The notes beneath the pieces were generated by a model. The model saw only the letters and a program-made list of their open reading frames with translations, was not told where the DNA came from and did not search any database. From the NCBI GenBank assembly GCA_964354135.1, contig CAYGZA010000146.1, positions 1 to 15,622 of the forward strand: DNA of 15,622 nucleotides. The letters are read 5' to 3'. Position numbers and translations under genes: made by a program. The DNA comes from CAYGZA01 sp964354135. Its GTDB lineage: Bacteria; Planctomycetota; Planctomycetia; Pirellulales; Thermoguttaceae. Shown here piece by piece: positions 1 through 7,800 of the stretch (position 1 is its first letter; each line of letters starts with the position of its first letter).

Positions 1-366
1 ACACCTGGACGATCACCGGGGCCAACAGCGGGTCGGTGACGGGCGTGGGCGGCGGGTTCAGCGGGATCGAGAACCTCACCGGCGGGACGAGCACGGACTC
101 GTTCACGCTTTCGGGCGGGACGCTGACCGGGTCGATCGCGGGCGGGGCCGGCAGCGACACGCTGCAAGGCGACAACGTAGCCAACACCTGGACGATCACC
201 GGGGCCAACAGCGGGTCGGTGACGGGCGTGGGCGGGGGGTTCAGCGGAGTGGAGAACCTGGTGGGCGGGACGAGCACCGACAACTTCGTGTTCAGCGACG
301 GCCAAGGGGTTTCCGGCCGGATTGACGGCAGGGCTGGGAGCGACACGCTCGATTACCAGTTCTATA
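1..366 (+). repeat. Two tandem 183-bp (61-codon) repeats within the RTX-like gene
   Basis: Bases 1-183 and 184-366 are direct repeats with an exact 183-base offset. The first 51 bases of each copy are identical, from acacctggacg to the run of ggcgtgggcgg. Divergence rises after that (IENLTGGTSTDSF against VENLVGGTSTDNF) and the second half keeps only the GSDTL core. A third, decayed copy follows at about 367-480, where VGGGHWGIENLTGG is still recognisable. The array probably extends left of the window. Confidence 0.85.
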
Positions 367-1793
367 CGACCCCGGTCACGGCCACCCTTCCGGCAACCGA
401 TCCGGGTAGTTCGACGAACGTCGGCGGAGGCCACTGGGGCATCGAGAACTTGACGGGCGGTCAGGCGAACGACACCATCAGCGTCGAACCGCTGACCACC
501 GCGGCCCGCACCATCCGAGGCCACACCCACGGCGCAGTTCCCCCGGGTGACACGCTGAACATCGATGCCCGGGGCGCCGCGGTGACGATCAGTTCAACCA
601 GCGTTACTGCGGCTGGTTATCAGGCGGTCAACTACGAGACGGTGGAGACCTTGAACGTCACCAACACTACGGGCACTGCCACGGTGACCGGCACGGCGGG
701 CGCCGACCAGCTTACGGCAACTACGATCAGCAGCAACAGCGTCCGGTTCGTTCTCAACAGCGGCCCGAGCGTAACGGTCACCGGCATCAACGGGCTCCGA
801 TTCAACGCTCTGGGCGGCAACGATACGTTCACGCTCAACGTGACTGCGTCCAACCTGCCTAACGCAGTGATCTTCGACGGCGGCGACGGCACCGACACCT
901 TCCAGATCGAGGGCACCAGCGACCCGGACCTCTTCTGCGCCAACGACGCGAGCAAGACGGTGCAGTGGAAGAAGGCCGCGGCAGCCAGCTTCAACATCAT
1001 CGTGAGGCAGTACCAGTCGGTTGAGTTGCTGCGGTTCGATACGCTCGGCGGCAACGACCGGGTCACGTTCAGCATGTCCGCATCGAGCTCCACGAAGGTG
1101 ATCTTGGACGGCGGGGCGGGGAGCGACGGGCTGAAGATCGTCGGCACCAGCTCCAACGACACGATCAAGGTGGTCAACTACGCCCCCCTCTCCCCCGAGA
1201 GGTTCCAGGTGGTGGACGCCGAGATCCTGCAGATGTTCGGCGGAGACGGCAACGACGCCCTGACCAATGCCACCTCCAGCCCTGCGGTCTCGTCGCTGTT
1301 GTCCGGCGGCAACGGCAACGACACGCTGATCGGCGCTGCCGCCGTCGACGTGATCTTCGGCGGGACCGGCAAGGACAAGCTCTACGGCATGGCGGGAAAC
1401 GACTTCCTCTTCGCCGACCACGACATCTCGGTTAGCGGAGTCGTCACCCTGCCCGCGAAGACGGGCGGCGACGAGGTATACGGGGGACCCGGCTACGACA
1501 GGATCGTCTACTTCGGCGCAGACATCATCAACGGCGGTGGCGATCCGGGCTTGATCGTCGGGTCGGGCGGCCGGCTGACCACCTACGACTGGCTGAGGGC
1601 CAGGTTTCTTCCCTCAACCCTTCCCAACGTCAACCCCGTGATCGCTTTGGCCCTTGCCCAGGAGTGCGCCAAGCCGTTCCCGGCGTGTCCCGCGCCGCCG
1701 GCGCCGCTGTCTGTCACGCCGCTGAGCAGTACGCCGGCAAAGAGCAGCGTCCCGAGCCCCACGACGAAGCCGAAGTGGCCTTGGCAGCGATAA
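1..1793 (+). CDS. 3' end of a large repetitive RTX-like (calcium-binding repeat) exported protein
   Basis: This is the C-terminal 596 or so codons of a longer protein. The frame is open to the left edge (first full codon at base 3, reading TWTITGANSGSV), so the true start lies outside and the internal ATG at 36 is not a start. The visible part begins with 61-residue repeats built on TWTITGANSGSVTGVGGGFSG and IENLTGGTSTD. Next come two beta-rich modules centred on LGGNDTFTL and LGGNDRVTF, each followed by an FDGGDGTDTF or LDGGAGSDGL turn. Last is an RTX-type stretch at about 1239-1425 with GGDGNDALT, GGNGNDTLIG, GGTGKDKLYG and AGNDFLF. RTX nonapeptides (GGxGxDxxx) bind calcium and fold into a beta-roll in secreted proteins. 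The C-terminus is Pro/Ser/Thr-rich and ends in WPWQR, with no LPXTG or membrane helix. An adhesin or surface-layer role is inference. Confidence 0.85.
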   Translation, partial: TWTITGANSGSVTGVGGGFSGIENLTGGTSTDSFTLSGGTLTGSIAGGAGSDTLQGDNVANTWTITGANSGSVTGVGGGFSGVENLVGGTSTDNFVFSDGQGVSGRIDGRAGSDTLDYQFYTTPVTATLPATDPGSSTNVGGGHWGIENLTGGQANDTISVEPLTTAARTIRGHTHGAVPPGDTLNIDARGAAVTISSTSVTAAGYQAVNYETVETLNVTNTTGTATVTGTAGADQLTATTISSNSVRFVLNSGPSVTVTGINGLRFNALGGNDTFTLNVTASNLPNAVIFDGGDGTDTFQIEGTSDPDLFCANDASKTVQWKKAAAASFNIIVRQYQSVELLRFDTLGGNDRVTFSMSASSSTKVILDGGAGSDGLKIVGTSSNDTIKVVNYAPLSPERFQVVDAEILQMFGGDGNDALTNATSSPAVSSLLSGGNGNDTLIGAAAVDVIFGGTGKDKLYGMAGNDFLFADHDISVSGVVTLPAKTGGDEVYGGPGYDRIVYFGADIINGGGDPGLIVGSGGRLTTYDWLRARFLPSTLPNVNPVIALALAQECAKPFPACPAPPAPLSVTPLSSTPAKSSVPSPTTKPKWPWQR

Positions 1794-1802
1794 ACGGGAC
1801 CG

Positions 1803-1843
1803 GCGGCCTCCCCTGCGGCTCGGCAGGAGCCTCGCCCTCCCGA
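1803..1843. repeat. GC-rich intergenic stem-loop repeat of the planctomycete GEAPAEP type
   Basis: It lies in the 66-base gap between two convergent stop codons. On the minus strand the core reads gggagggcgaggctcctgcc followed by gagccgc, which translates as REGEAPAEP. That peptide recurs as spurious ORF content in planctomycete genomes, which suggests a dispersed REP-like element. It contains a stem-loop: ggctc (1817-1821) pairs with gagcc (1827-1831) around a five-base loop. It could also help end transcription of both flanking genes, but there is no T-tract. Only one copy is visible here, so dispersal is recognised from memory, not shown. Confidence 0.55.
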
Positions 1844-1859
1844 ACTCGCGCAACGCCGA

Positions 1860-4241
1860 CTAGAAGACCCATCGGACGCCGAAGTAGGGAGTCAGTCCGG
1901 GGGCCAGCACTCTGCTCGTAAACGGTACGGACGGGCTGCTGGGCCCGAAGAGCCTCAGGTCGAGGTGCTCCTGGTAGTTCTTGTCGTACAGGTTGTCGAT
2001 GCCGGCGACAAGGCTGAGTTTCTCCGTCCGGTTCCAATAGGCCCGCAGGTTCCAGATGGCGAATCCCCCCGTGTGCTCCTCGATCACCGCGAGCTCCGCG
2101 CTGTCGGCCACGCGGATGGTGCCGAGCCGGTCCTGCTGGGTGACCATCCGGGCCTCAAGCTCGACTCCCCAGCGACGTCCCCTCTCCGCATCGTGCAGCC
2201 GTATCCCCACCGTGCCCTCCAGCGGGTTGATCGCCGGCAGCGGCGCGTTGATCGCCTGATCCCGCCCGCTGACGTAGGACATCTTGGCGTACGGGCTCCA
2301 GTGCGGCAGCATGTGGTATTCGCCCGCCATTTCAAAGCCCGAGAGAGTCGCCAGACGGGTATTGGTGAACCGCAAGAGCCGCGCCCACTGGAAATCGGCG
2401 GGGAGGAAGACGGTGTCGTCTTCCAGCGTGATGTAGTCATGCACCCAGGCATGGAAGGCGTTGATCGAGCCCCGCCAGGACTCATAGTCCGCACTGAGGC
2501 CCAGGTCCACCTGCCAGTCGCGCTCGGGGTTCAGGGCGGGATCCCCGATCACGCGCGTGAATCCGCTCTGGATGATGCCGAGGAACATGCCGTCGGCATA
2601 GCGCTCGATCATGGTCGGCGGCCGCTGCGCTTCGCCGAAGCCGCCGTTGAGCGTCCAGTTCTCGTCCAGCTTCAGCTTATTGGTGAGGTAGAAGGCGCCC
2701 AGAATGTCGTTCTGCCTCAGATTGTCCGTGCCGCCGGGCAGGCTGGAGTCGAGGCGCACGTCGTTCCCACGCGCCTTGGTTTGCACGAAATCGACGCGGG
2801 CGCCGACGGCGAGCGTCCACTCGTCGGTCATCGGCTTGGACCACTCGACGAACAGCCCGGGATCGATCGACCATGCGTGCGGCATGTTCGTGTCGAACGG
2901 GTCGCTAAAACTCTGGGGATAGCCGCCCGTGTCGATCCAAGTCTGTTCGAGGTCGAAATGCTCGCCGATGACTTGCCCCAGATAGCGGACGTCCGCGCCC
3001 ACGTTGAGGTGCCTGTCCTCCGGGTCGCCGAACGTTGCGGTGGCGCGAGCCCCGCCCGAGGTCACACCGCCGCGGGTCGTGGCAAAAAGCCTGTTGTCCC
3101 AATCCGTCGTCCCAGGGTTCTCGATCGCAAACTGTTGGTTCAGCGCTTCTTCCACGCGGGTGATGACCGGGAAGTTCGGGTTGCTCTTGCGGCTGGTATC
3201 CCCGTGGAATCGCGTGCGGTTGTACCAACCTTCGGCGGTGAGCTTGGTCCACGGAGCCGCGGGATCCTCGTCGACGATCCGCATCTGAAACCCGTAGGTC
3301 CCCAAAAAGCCGAGGTCGAAGAACTGGCCCGGGTATTCCGTATCGGTCTGGTCCAACCGCTGATAGGCAAAGTCGATCCGCTGATGGGGGTTGAGGTCGT
3401 AGCTCACCTCGCCCCAAACGTCGCGGTTCTCATAACTGGAGGGGATCTTGTCGTCGTTGCCGGCCTCGTAGTCGGCGCCTTTTCGGCCGCCGTAACTGAA
3501 GCGGAACCCCCAGTCCTTGCTGCCCCCGTACACGGTCTCGCGGCCGTAGAGCTGGCTGCCGTTCATGCGGAGGTTGCCCGTCGTGTCGAAATGGGCCTCG
3601 AAACCGCAGTCGTACCGCGGCGTGGGCGTCCGGACCACGTCAATGAATGCGAAGCCGGGGCCGTACCGCAGCCCGTAGGGCCCGGGGATCACGACCACGT
3701 CCTGGATCATGCCCGGGTCGATCTTGTCGAGCATGGTGTCCAGGTCTTGCCGGGCGGGCGTCCAGTAGGCCCCGTCGGCTTGGGTGTAGATCTGCCCCGC
3801 CTTGAAGCCGCGAACGTGGGGGTCCATGGCAATCGGCGAGCGCCGCTGCACGTCCACGCTTTGGACCGTGCTGGACTTGGCCAGCACCTCGGCGGTGCTC
3901 ACGGGCGCCTGGGACGTGGCTTGGCCGGTGTCTACGCCCTGACTGGTGGCCCCGGCGGGCGACCTTCCCTCCTGCTTCGCGCGGGTCTCGGAGGGGGTCC
4001 CAAAGTACGAGGCCGCCGAAGGCATCATCCCCTCCAGGCCGCCCGGCGCGGTCGGCACCACCGGCTGCGGCGTGACCGGTTGGTCTTCCACCTGGAAGAA
4101 ACCGGAGACCAGACGAATCACTCCGTTGATTGGGAATAGGGGCTCTCCGCCCGGCGGGCGCTCGGCGGCGCCGACTTTGAGGGCCGCACCACTGACGCCG
4201 GCCAGCAGGATCGCAAGAACAATACATCCTGTCTTTCTCAT
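1860..4241 (-). CDS. TonB-dependent outer-membrane receptor
   Basis: The 793-residue protein has the order expected of a TonB-dependent receptor. A signal peptide (basic MRKTG, hydrophobic core to about residue 20, likely cleavage after VGAA) is followed by a Pro/Ser/Thr-rich linker at about 27-117. The plug domain at about 118-210 contains DPHVRGFKAGQIY, the DKIDPGMIQDVVVIPGPYG segment and RYGPGFAFIDVV, matching the usual 'veViKGP...yG' plug core. The rest is a beta-barrel rich in aromatic, alternating strands and ends in GVRWVF, the terminal Phe typical of proteins inserted by the Bam machinery. Such receptors import metal chelates, vitamins or glycans using energy from TonB/ExbB/ExbD. No TonB box is obvious in the linker. 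The substrate cannot be named: no siderophore, cobalamin or sugar genes are adjacent, and the gene stands alone. The ATG at 4241 is chosen for its signal peptide and upstream AAGGTGGT. Confidence 0.88.
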   Translation of the reverse strand: MRKTGCIVLAILLAGVSGAALKVGAAERPPGGEPLFPINGVIRLVSGFFQVEDQPVTPQPVVPTAPGGLEGMMPSAASYFGTPSETRAKQEGRSPAGATSQGVDTGQATSQAPVSTAEVLAKSSTVQSVDVQRRSPIAMDPHVRGFKAGQIYTQADGAYWTPARQDLDTMLDKIDPGMIQDVVVIPGPYGLRYGPGFAFIDVVRTPTPRYDCGFEAHFDTTGNLRMNGSQLYGRETVYGGSKDWGFRFSYGGRKGADYEAGNDDKIPSSYENRDVWGEVSYDLNPHQRIDFAYQRLDQTDTEYPGQFFDLGFLGTYGFQMRIVDEDPAAPWTKLTAEGWYNRTRFHGDTSRKSNPNFPVITRVEEALNQQFAIENPGTTDWDNRLFATTRGGVTSGGARATATFGDPEDRHLNVGADVRYLGQVIGEHFDLEQTWIDTGGYPQSFSDPFDTNMPHAWSIDPGLFVEWSKPMTDEWTLAVGARVDFVQTKARGNDVRLDSSLPGGTDNLRQNDILGAFYLTNKLKLDENWTLNGGFGEAQRPPTMIERYADGMFLGIIQSGFTRVIGDPALNPERDWQVDLGLSADYESWRGSINAFHAWVHDYITLEDDTVFLPADFQWARLLRFTNTRLATLSGFEMAGEYHMLPHWSPYAKMSYVSGRDQAINAPLPAINPLEGTVGIRLHDAERGRRWGVELEARMVTQQDRLGTIRVADSAELAVIEEHTGGFAIWNLRAYWNRTEKLSLVAGIDNLYDKNYQEHLDLRLFGPSSPSVPFTSRVLAPGLTPYFGVRWVF

Positions 4242-4250
4242 AGGGGCCCT

Positions 4251-4258
4251 ACCACCTT
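4251..4258 (-). promoter_or_regulatory. Probable ribosome binding site of the TonB-dependent receptor
   Basis: On the minus strand AAGGTGGT ends nine bases before the ATG at 4241. AGGTG is complementary to the 16S rRNA tail. This is the only convincing Shine-Dalgarno-like site before a start codon in the window, and it supports the chosen start. Confidence 0.45.
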
Positions 4259-4506
4259 GAAGAGTCTTCCCTTTGCGAAAACCGCTATAACCCGGCCAAT
4301 CATTCTCCTCTTCGACGGGAATGGACTCTCAGCTTTAGTAGTAGCAGCGGAGGGCCCTCGCGCCGTCAGGTGGACCCGGAGGACGTTTTCCGCCCCCTCG
4401 GGCTGCGAGAGGTTGTCAAGCGCGCAAGATGCGCAGACTTTGCGGCTGCCCTCGTGTCTGCCCGCCGTTTCTTGCCTGTCAAGATACGGCCCAACGCGGG
4501 ACTGTA

Positions 4507-4548
4507 GCGGCCCGAACGCCGCGGCTCACCCGCCGGATGAGGTGAACC
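4507..4548. other. Pair of adjacent stem-loops in the divergent intergenic region
   Basis: Two hairpins abut. The first pairs gcggc (4507-4511) with gccgc (4518-4522) around ccgaac. The second pairs ggctcacc (4523-4530) with ggtgaacc (4541-4548), seven of eight pairs, around a ten-base loop. They lie about 270 bases upstream of the receptor start and about 320 upstream of the kinase start. They could be part of a leader RNA on either strand; the function is unknown. Confidence 0.4.
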
Positions 4549-4600
4549 GAGGCAGGCCGATAAATCTTGGAAAAGAAGCCATCGTGTCCACGGTTTCGGG

Positions 4601-4618
4601 CCGGCCGCCGGCGGCCGG
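4601..4618. promoter_or_regulatory. 18-bp perfect palindrome, possible operator or structural site
   Basis: The sequence ccggccgccggcggccgg equals its own reverse complement over all 18 bases. It lies 248 bases upstream of the kinase start and about 360 upstream of the receptor start. Pure G/C palindromes arise more easily in GC-rich DNA, so an operator role is only possible. Confidence 0.3.
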
Positions 4619-4758
4619 GTTCGGCACTCTCGGTTCTCTCCCACGGCGCGGAAATGTTTCGCCGGGTCCTCGAATTCCCCCGAATTGCCTATGGTCTCAG
4701 TGCGTCAGCCCCCCCCGGATGTCCTATCGCGACCGTCCCAACGTGGTATCCCGACTGT

Positions 4759-4782
4759 CTTAGCACGCGGGGCCGCGTTAAG
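4759..4782. other. Stem-loop upstream of the kinase gene
   Basis: CTTA (4759-4762) pairs with TAAG (4779-4782), and ACGCG (4765-4769) pairs with CGCGT (4774-4778) around gggc, with a two-base bulge (gc). It ends 83 bases before the kinase ATG and overlaps the weak -10 candidate. It could be an operator or a leader structure. No T-tract follows, so it is not a classical terminator. Confidence 0.4.
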
Positions 4783-4865
4783 ATAGTATGTGCGGTTGCA
4801 ACGCTACTCAGCCTTTCGGGTCCGAGAGGCGAGAGGGTGTCATTGTGCGCTGGAACTGACGACTC

Positions 4866-7800
4866 ATGATTCCCTCCGGGCACCAATTCGGCAGCCGATA
4901 CCTACCCGTCCCGTATCGGCCGATCAGGTTCGTGGCCAAGGGGGCGATCGGAGAGGTGTGGAAGGCCACCGGGCAGGGCGGACTGGAGGTCGCGCTAAAG
5001 ATCGTCGACCTCTATGGCCGTGAGGGTGTCAAGGAGTTCGAAGGGCTCCAGCGGATCAAGAACATCCGGCACGCCAATCTCGTGCCGATCATCGGGTACT
5101 GGTTGATCGAAGGCGGCCAGCTCCTGGAAGACCTGTCAAGCGACCTGCCCGGCACGCCGTCAGGTTCTCAAGGCGCGATCGCATCCCTGGCGGGCGTCGG
5201 CGGCACCCAGGATACGGCGGGCGGGCCGGTGACGCTCGTGATCGCCATGGGCTGGGGCGACAAGAGCCTTTTCACCCGTCTTGGAGAGTGCGGGAAAGGG
5301 GGAATTCCCCGCGACGAGCTCCTGGAGTACATGGAGGGTGCGGCCAAGGGAATCGACTACCTCAACTCCGGGCCTCCCGAGCAGGGCGTGCGGGGCGCCC
5401 CAATCATCCACGGCGACATCAAGCCGCAGAACATCCTCATTGTGGGCGACAGCGTGCAGGTCTGCGACTTCGGTCTGGCCCGCGCCGTCGAGGCCGCCCG
5501 CAAGACGACCACGGGAATGGGCACCGTCGCGTACGCCGCGCCCGAGCTGCTGCGCGGCAAGCCGCACCGCACGAGCGATCAATATTGCCTGGCCATCAGC
5601 TACTTCGAGCTCCGCACCGGCAAGCTCCCGTTCGAGGAAGACCTCACTCCGGCCGCGGTGGTCCAGCGGCATGAGACGGGCGAGCTGGACTTCTCGGGCT
5701 TGACGCCCGGCGAGCTGGAGGTCGTCCGCCGGGCCACGTTCTGGGACCCGGACCAGCGATGGCCTTCCTGTCGCGAGATGGCCCGGGCCTTGCGGCGGGT
5801 CTATGAGGCAGAGGAGGGTGGCGTCTCCGGGCTGCCGTCGCAGCCCGAGATTCGCGAAACGCCGAAACCCGGCGGTGCACCGCCGGAACGCCCGGCCCGG
5901 GTGGCGGGAACGCTGATTGTGCAGGAGTCGCAGAGGGTCGAACTGGGGCGAACGCCCAGCATACGCCAGGTGGCCGAAACGGTGTCTGTGCGCCCCGAGC
6001 CTCCCGGGCCGACCCCCGCGCCGCGGCCGCGGCGCCGGCGGCTGCCCGCGGTGGTGACGCTGTTGGTCCTGGTCGCGATGGGCGGTGTGGGCATCCTGGC
6101 CTATCCGCCGGCGCGCCAGCGGGTGGTCGCTCTGTTCCGACCGGGGCCGCCGGAGCCTGAGCGTCGCGGCGGAGAGGAGAAGCAGCAGCCGAAGCCGGTG
6201 GATGTGACGAAGGACGGCCCGCCCGAGGAAAAGGACGGGAAGAAGGCGCCCACTGCGTCTGCGGATTCGGTCAAGGAGATCGAGGCTTCGATTGCGGAGA
6301 AGAAGTTTGCCGAGGCGAGCGATGCACTTGACAAGACGCCCCTGACCGTCACGCAGCGCGACGACCTGCTCAGGAAACTCAACGACGCCTGGTCGGCAAC
6401 GCTCGCAGACCTCAAGGGCCAGAAGAAGTACGGTGAAGCGATCGGCGTTTTCGAGGAGGCCGCAGCCAGGTGCACCGGCAGTGACGACGAGCGGAAAAAA
6501 CAGCGCGGCGAGTTGATTACCCTTTGGTCAAGCCAAATCGCGGAACTGGGCAAGGCTAACCAGTTTGCCCAAGCGCTGGAGGAGCTCAGCGCCGTGCCCG
6601 ACCGGAGTGAGGCCGGCAAGGAAAAAGGGAAACTGCGGGAGGAGCTCCGCGTCGCGTGGCTCGGGCAGTTCCGGGCCTTAATCAAGGCGAAGGACTTCGG
6701 CGGGGCCCGCAAAATGCTCCTTAGCCCGCCGGTGGAGCTCGTCGACGCGAGCGCCTCCAAGTCGCTCGAAAAGGAGCTGGCGAAGGCCGACGGCGATGCG
6801 AGGGCGTCCGCGGCTATTGCGGCAATTCAATCGCACGTCCTCGAAAAGAGATTCGAAGATGCGATCAAGGCCCTCGCCGACAGCGAGAAGGACCTGCCGG
6901 AGAGCGACCGCGAGAACCAACGGGACCAGGTGGGCGTCGCATGGCTGGGGCAGCTCGAGACCGAATCCAAGAGCCGGCTCGACTCCCCAACCTTCCTCGA
7001 TTCCTGCAAGGCGATGCTGGGGCGTTTCCCGGAGAGCGCCGAGGCACGGCTCCTGCAAGCCCGAGCACTCGTCCAGAAGCCGGACTACGACCAGGCGCTC
7101 GACGACTTGAAGAAGCTCGCAAGCGTCCCGGACGGTTTCCGCCCGCTCTACTCGGTGCTCAGGTTCATCGCCGATTACCACACGCAGCCGGCCATGCGCG
7201 GCAAGCTGAAGAACGAAGTTGAGCAGCGGCTCGCGTCGGTCAAGGCGGACCAGCGCTTCGGGATGAACCGATGGGAGGGCCCGGAGCTTGAAGCCATTAA
7301 GAAGAAGTACGACGATAGCGACACCGGCGACAAGGTCAAGATGGCCCAACAGGAGTTCGATACGCTCCTGGCCCAGATCGACGAAGGCGTGAAAGCCGGA
7401 ACGGCCGAAGGGCTGAGTGCGGCGAAGGGCGCCCTCCAACGGGCGGCGGCGCTCCCCGTCGGGCCCGACCGGCAAGTGCGCCTGGAGTTGCGGCAGGCGA
7501 CGGTCGGCCTGTGCAGTCCGCAGGCGGCGCCCGCGGAGGTGGATGCGGCATACTCCGGGGCGCTGAAGCTCCTCGAAAGGGAAGACCTGCTCAAAGTCAA
7601 CGAGAAGGATAGGGCGAAGGATCTACAACTCTTGTGGCTTCCCTTGGGACGAGTCGGTGCGAAGAAACTCGACGACGCCCGGTTGGCCAAGGAGATCGAG
7701 CAGGCCCTCAAGGTCGTGCGCGCGGGGTGCAATCATTTCTCGGATACGAGCTTGGCGGCCCCGATCGGCCCGCTCTGGGACAAGGCCGTCGCGACTGCGG

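Larger units (their letters stand above)
4242..4865. other. 624-base divergent intergenic control region, no credible gene
   Basis: It separates the start codons of the receptor (leftward) and the kinase (rightward), so promoters for both must lie in or near it. Reading frames here have no recognisable protein character and conflict on the two strands. On the minus strand a TTATAG (4285-4290) could be a -10 box about 44 bases from the receptor start, but no good -35 box is correctly spaced. Two minus-strand TTGACA hexamers (4477-4482 and 4414-4419) lack matching -10 boxes. On the plus strand TAAGAT/TAGTAT (4779-4789) is a weak -10 candidate for the kinase gene, again without a good -35 box. 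Hairpins and a palindrome are listed separately. I see no tRNA and no riboswitch class that I can support. Confidence 0.6.

Noticed and set aside
1..366. CRISPR array
   Set aside because: The repeats are 183 bases, in frame with a protein, and lack short repeats with unique spacers.
594..1421. 275-codon open frame on the minus strand
   Set aside because: It is antisense to the RTX-like repeats, which have clear protein motifs on the plus strand.
1965..4139. 724-codon open frame on the plus strand
   Set aside because: It is antisense to the receptor gene, which has a signal peptide, plug and terminal Phe. The frame's composition (many Arg, Val, His, Gly) is typical of antisense frames in GC-rich DNA.
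4414..4482. Sigma-70 promoters from the two minus-strand TTGACA hexamers
   Set aside because: At 16-18 bases downstream there is no -10-like sequence; the hexamers probably occur by chance.
4480..4560. Cobalamin-type riboswitch upstream of the TonB-dependent receptor
   Set aside because: The minus strand has fragments resembling the class (tacagtcccgcg, ttgacaggc), but the order of conserved boxes and the long-range pairing are not met, and I cannot build the full fold.
4257..4763. 168-codon open frame in the divergent intergenic region
   Set aside because: No motif, no ribosome binding site, rich in Pro/Arg/Ser as expected by chance at this GC content, and it runs through the receptor's upstream region in the opposite direction.
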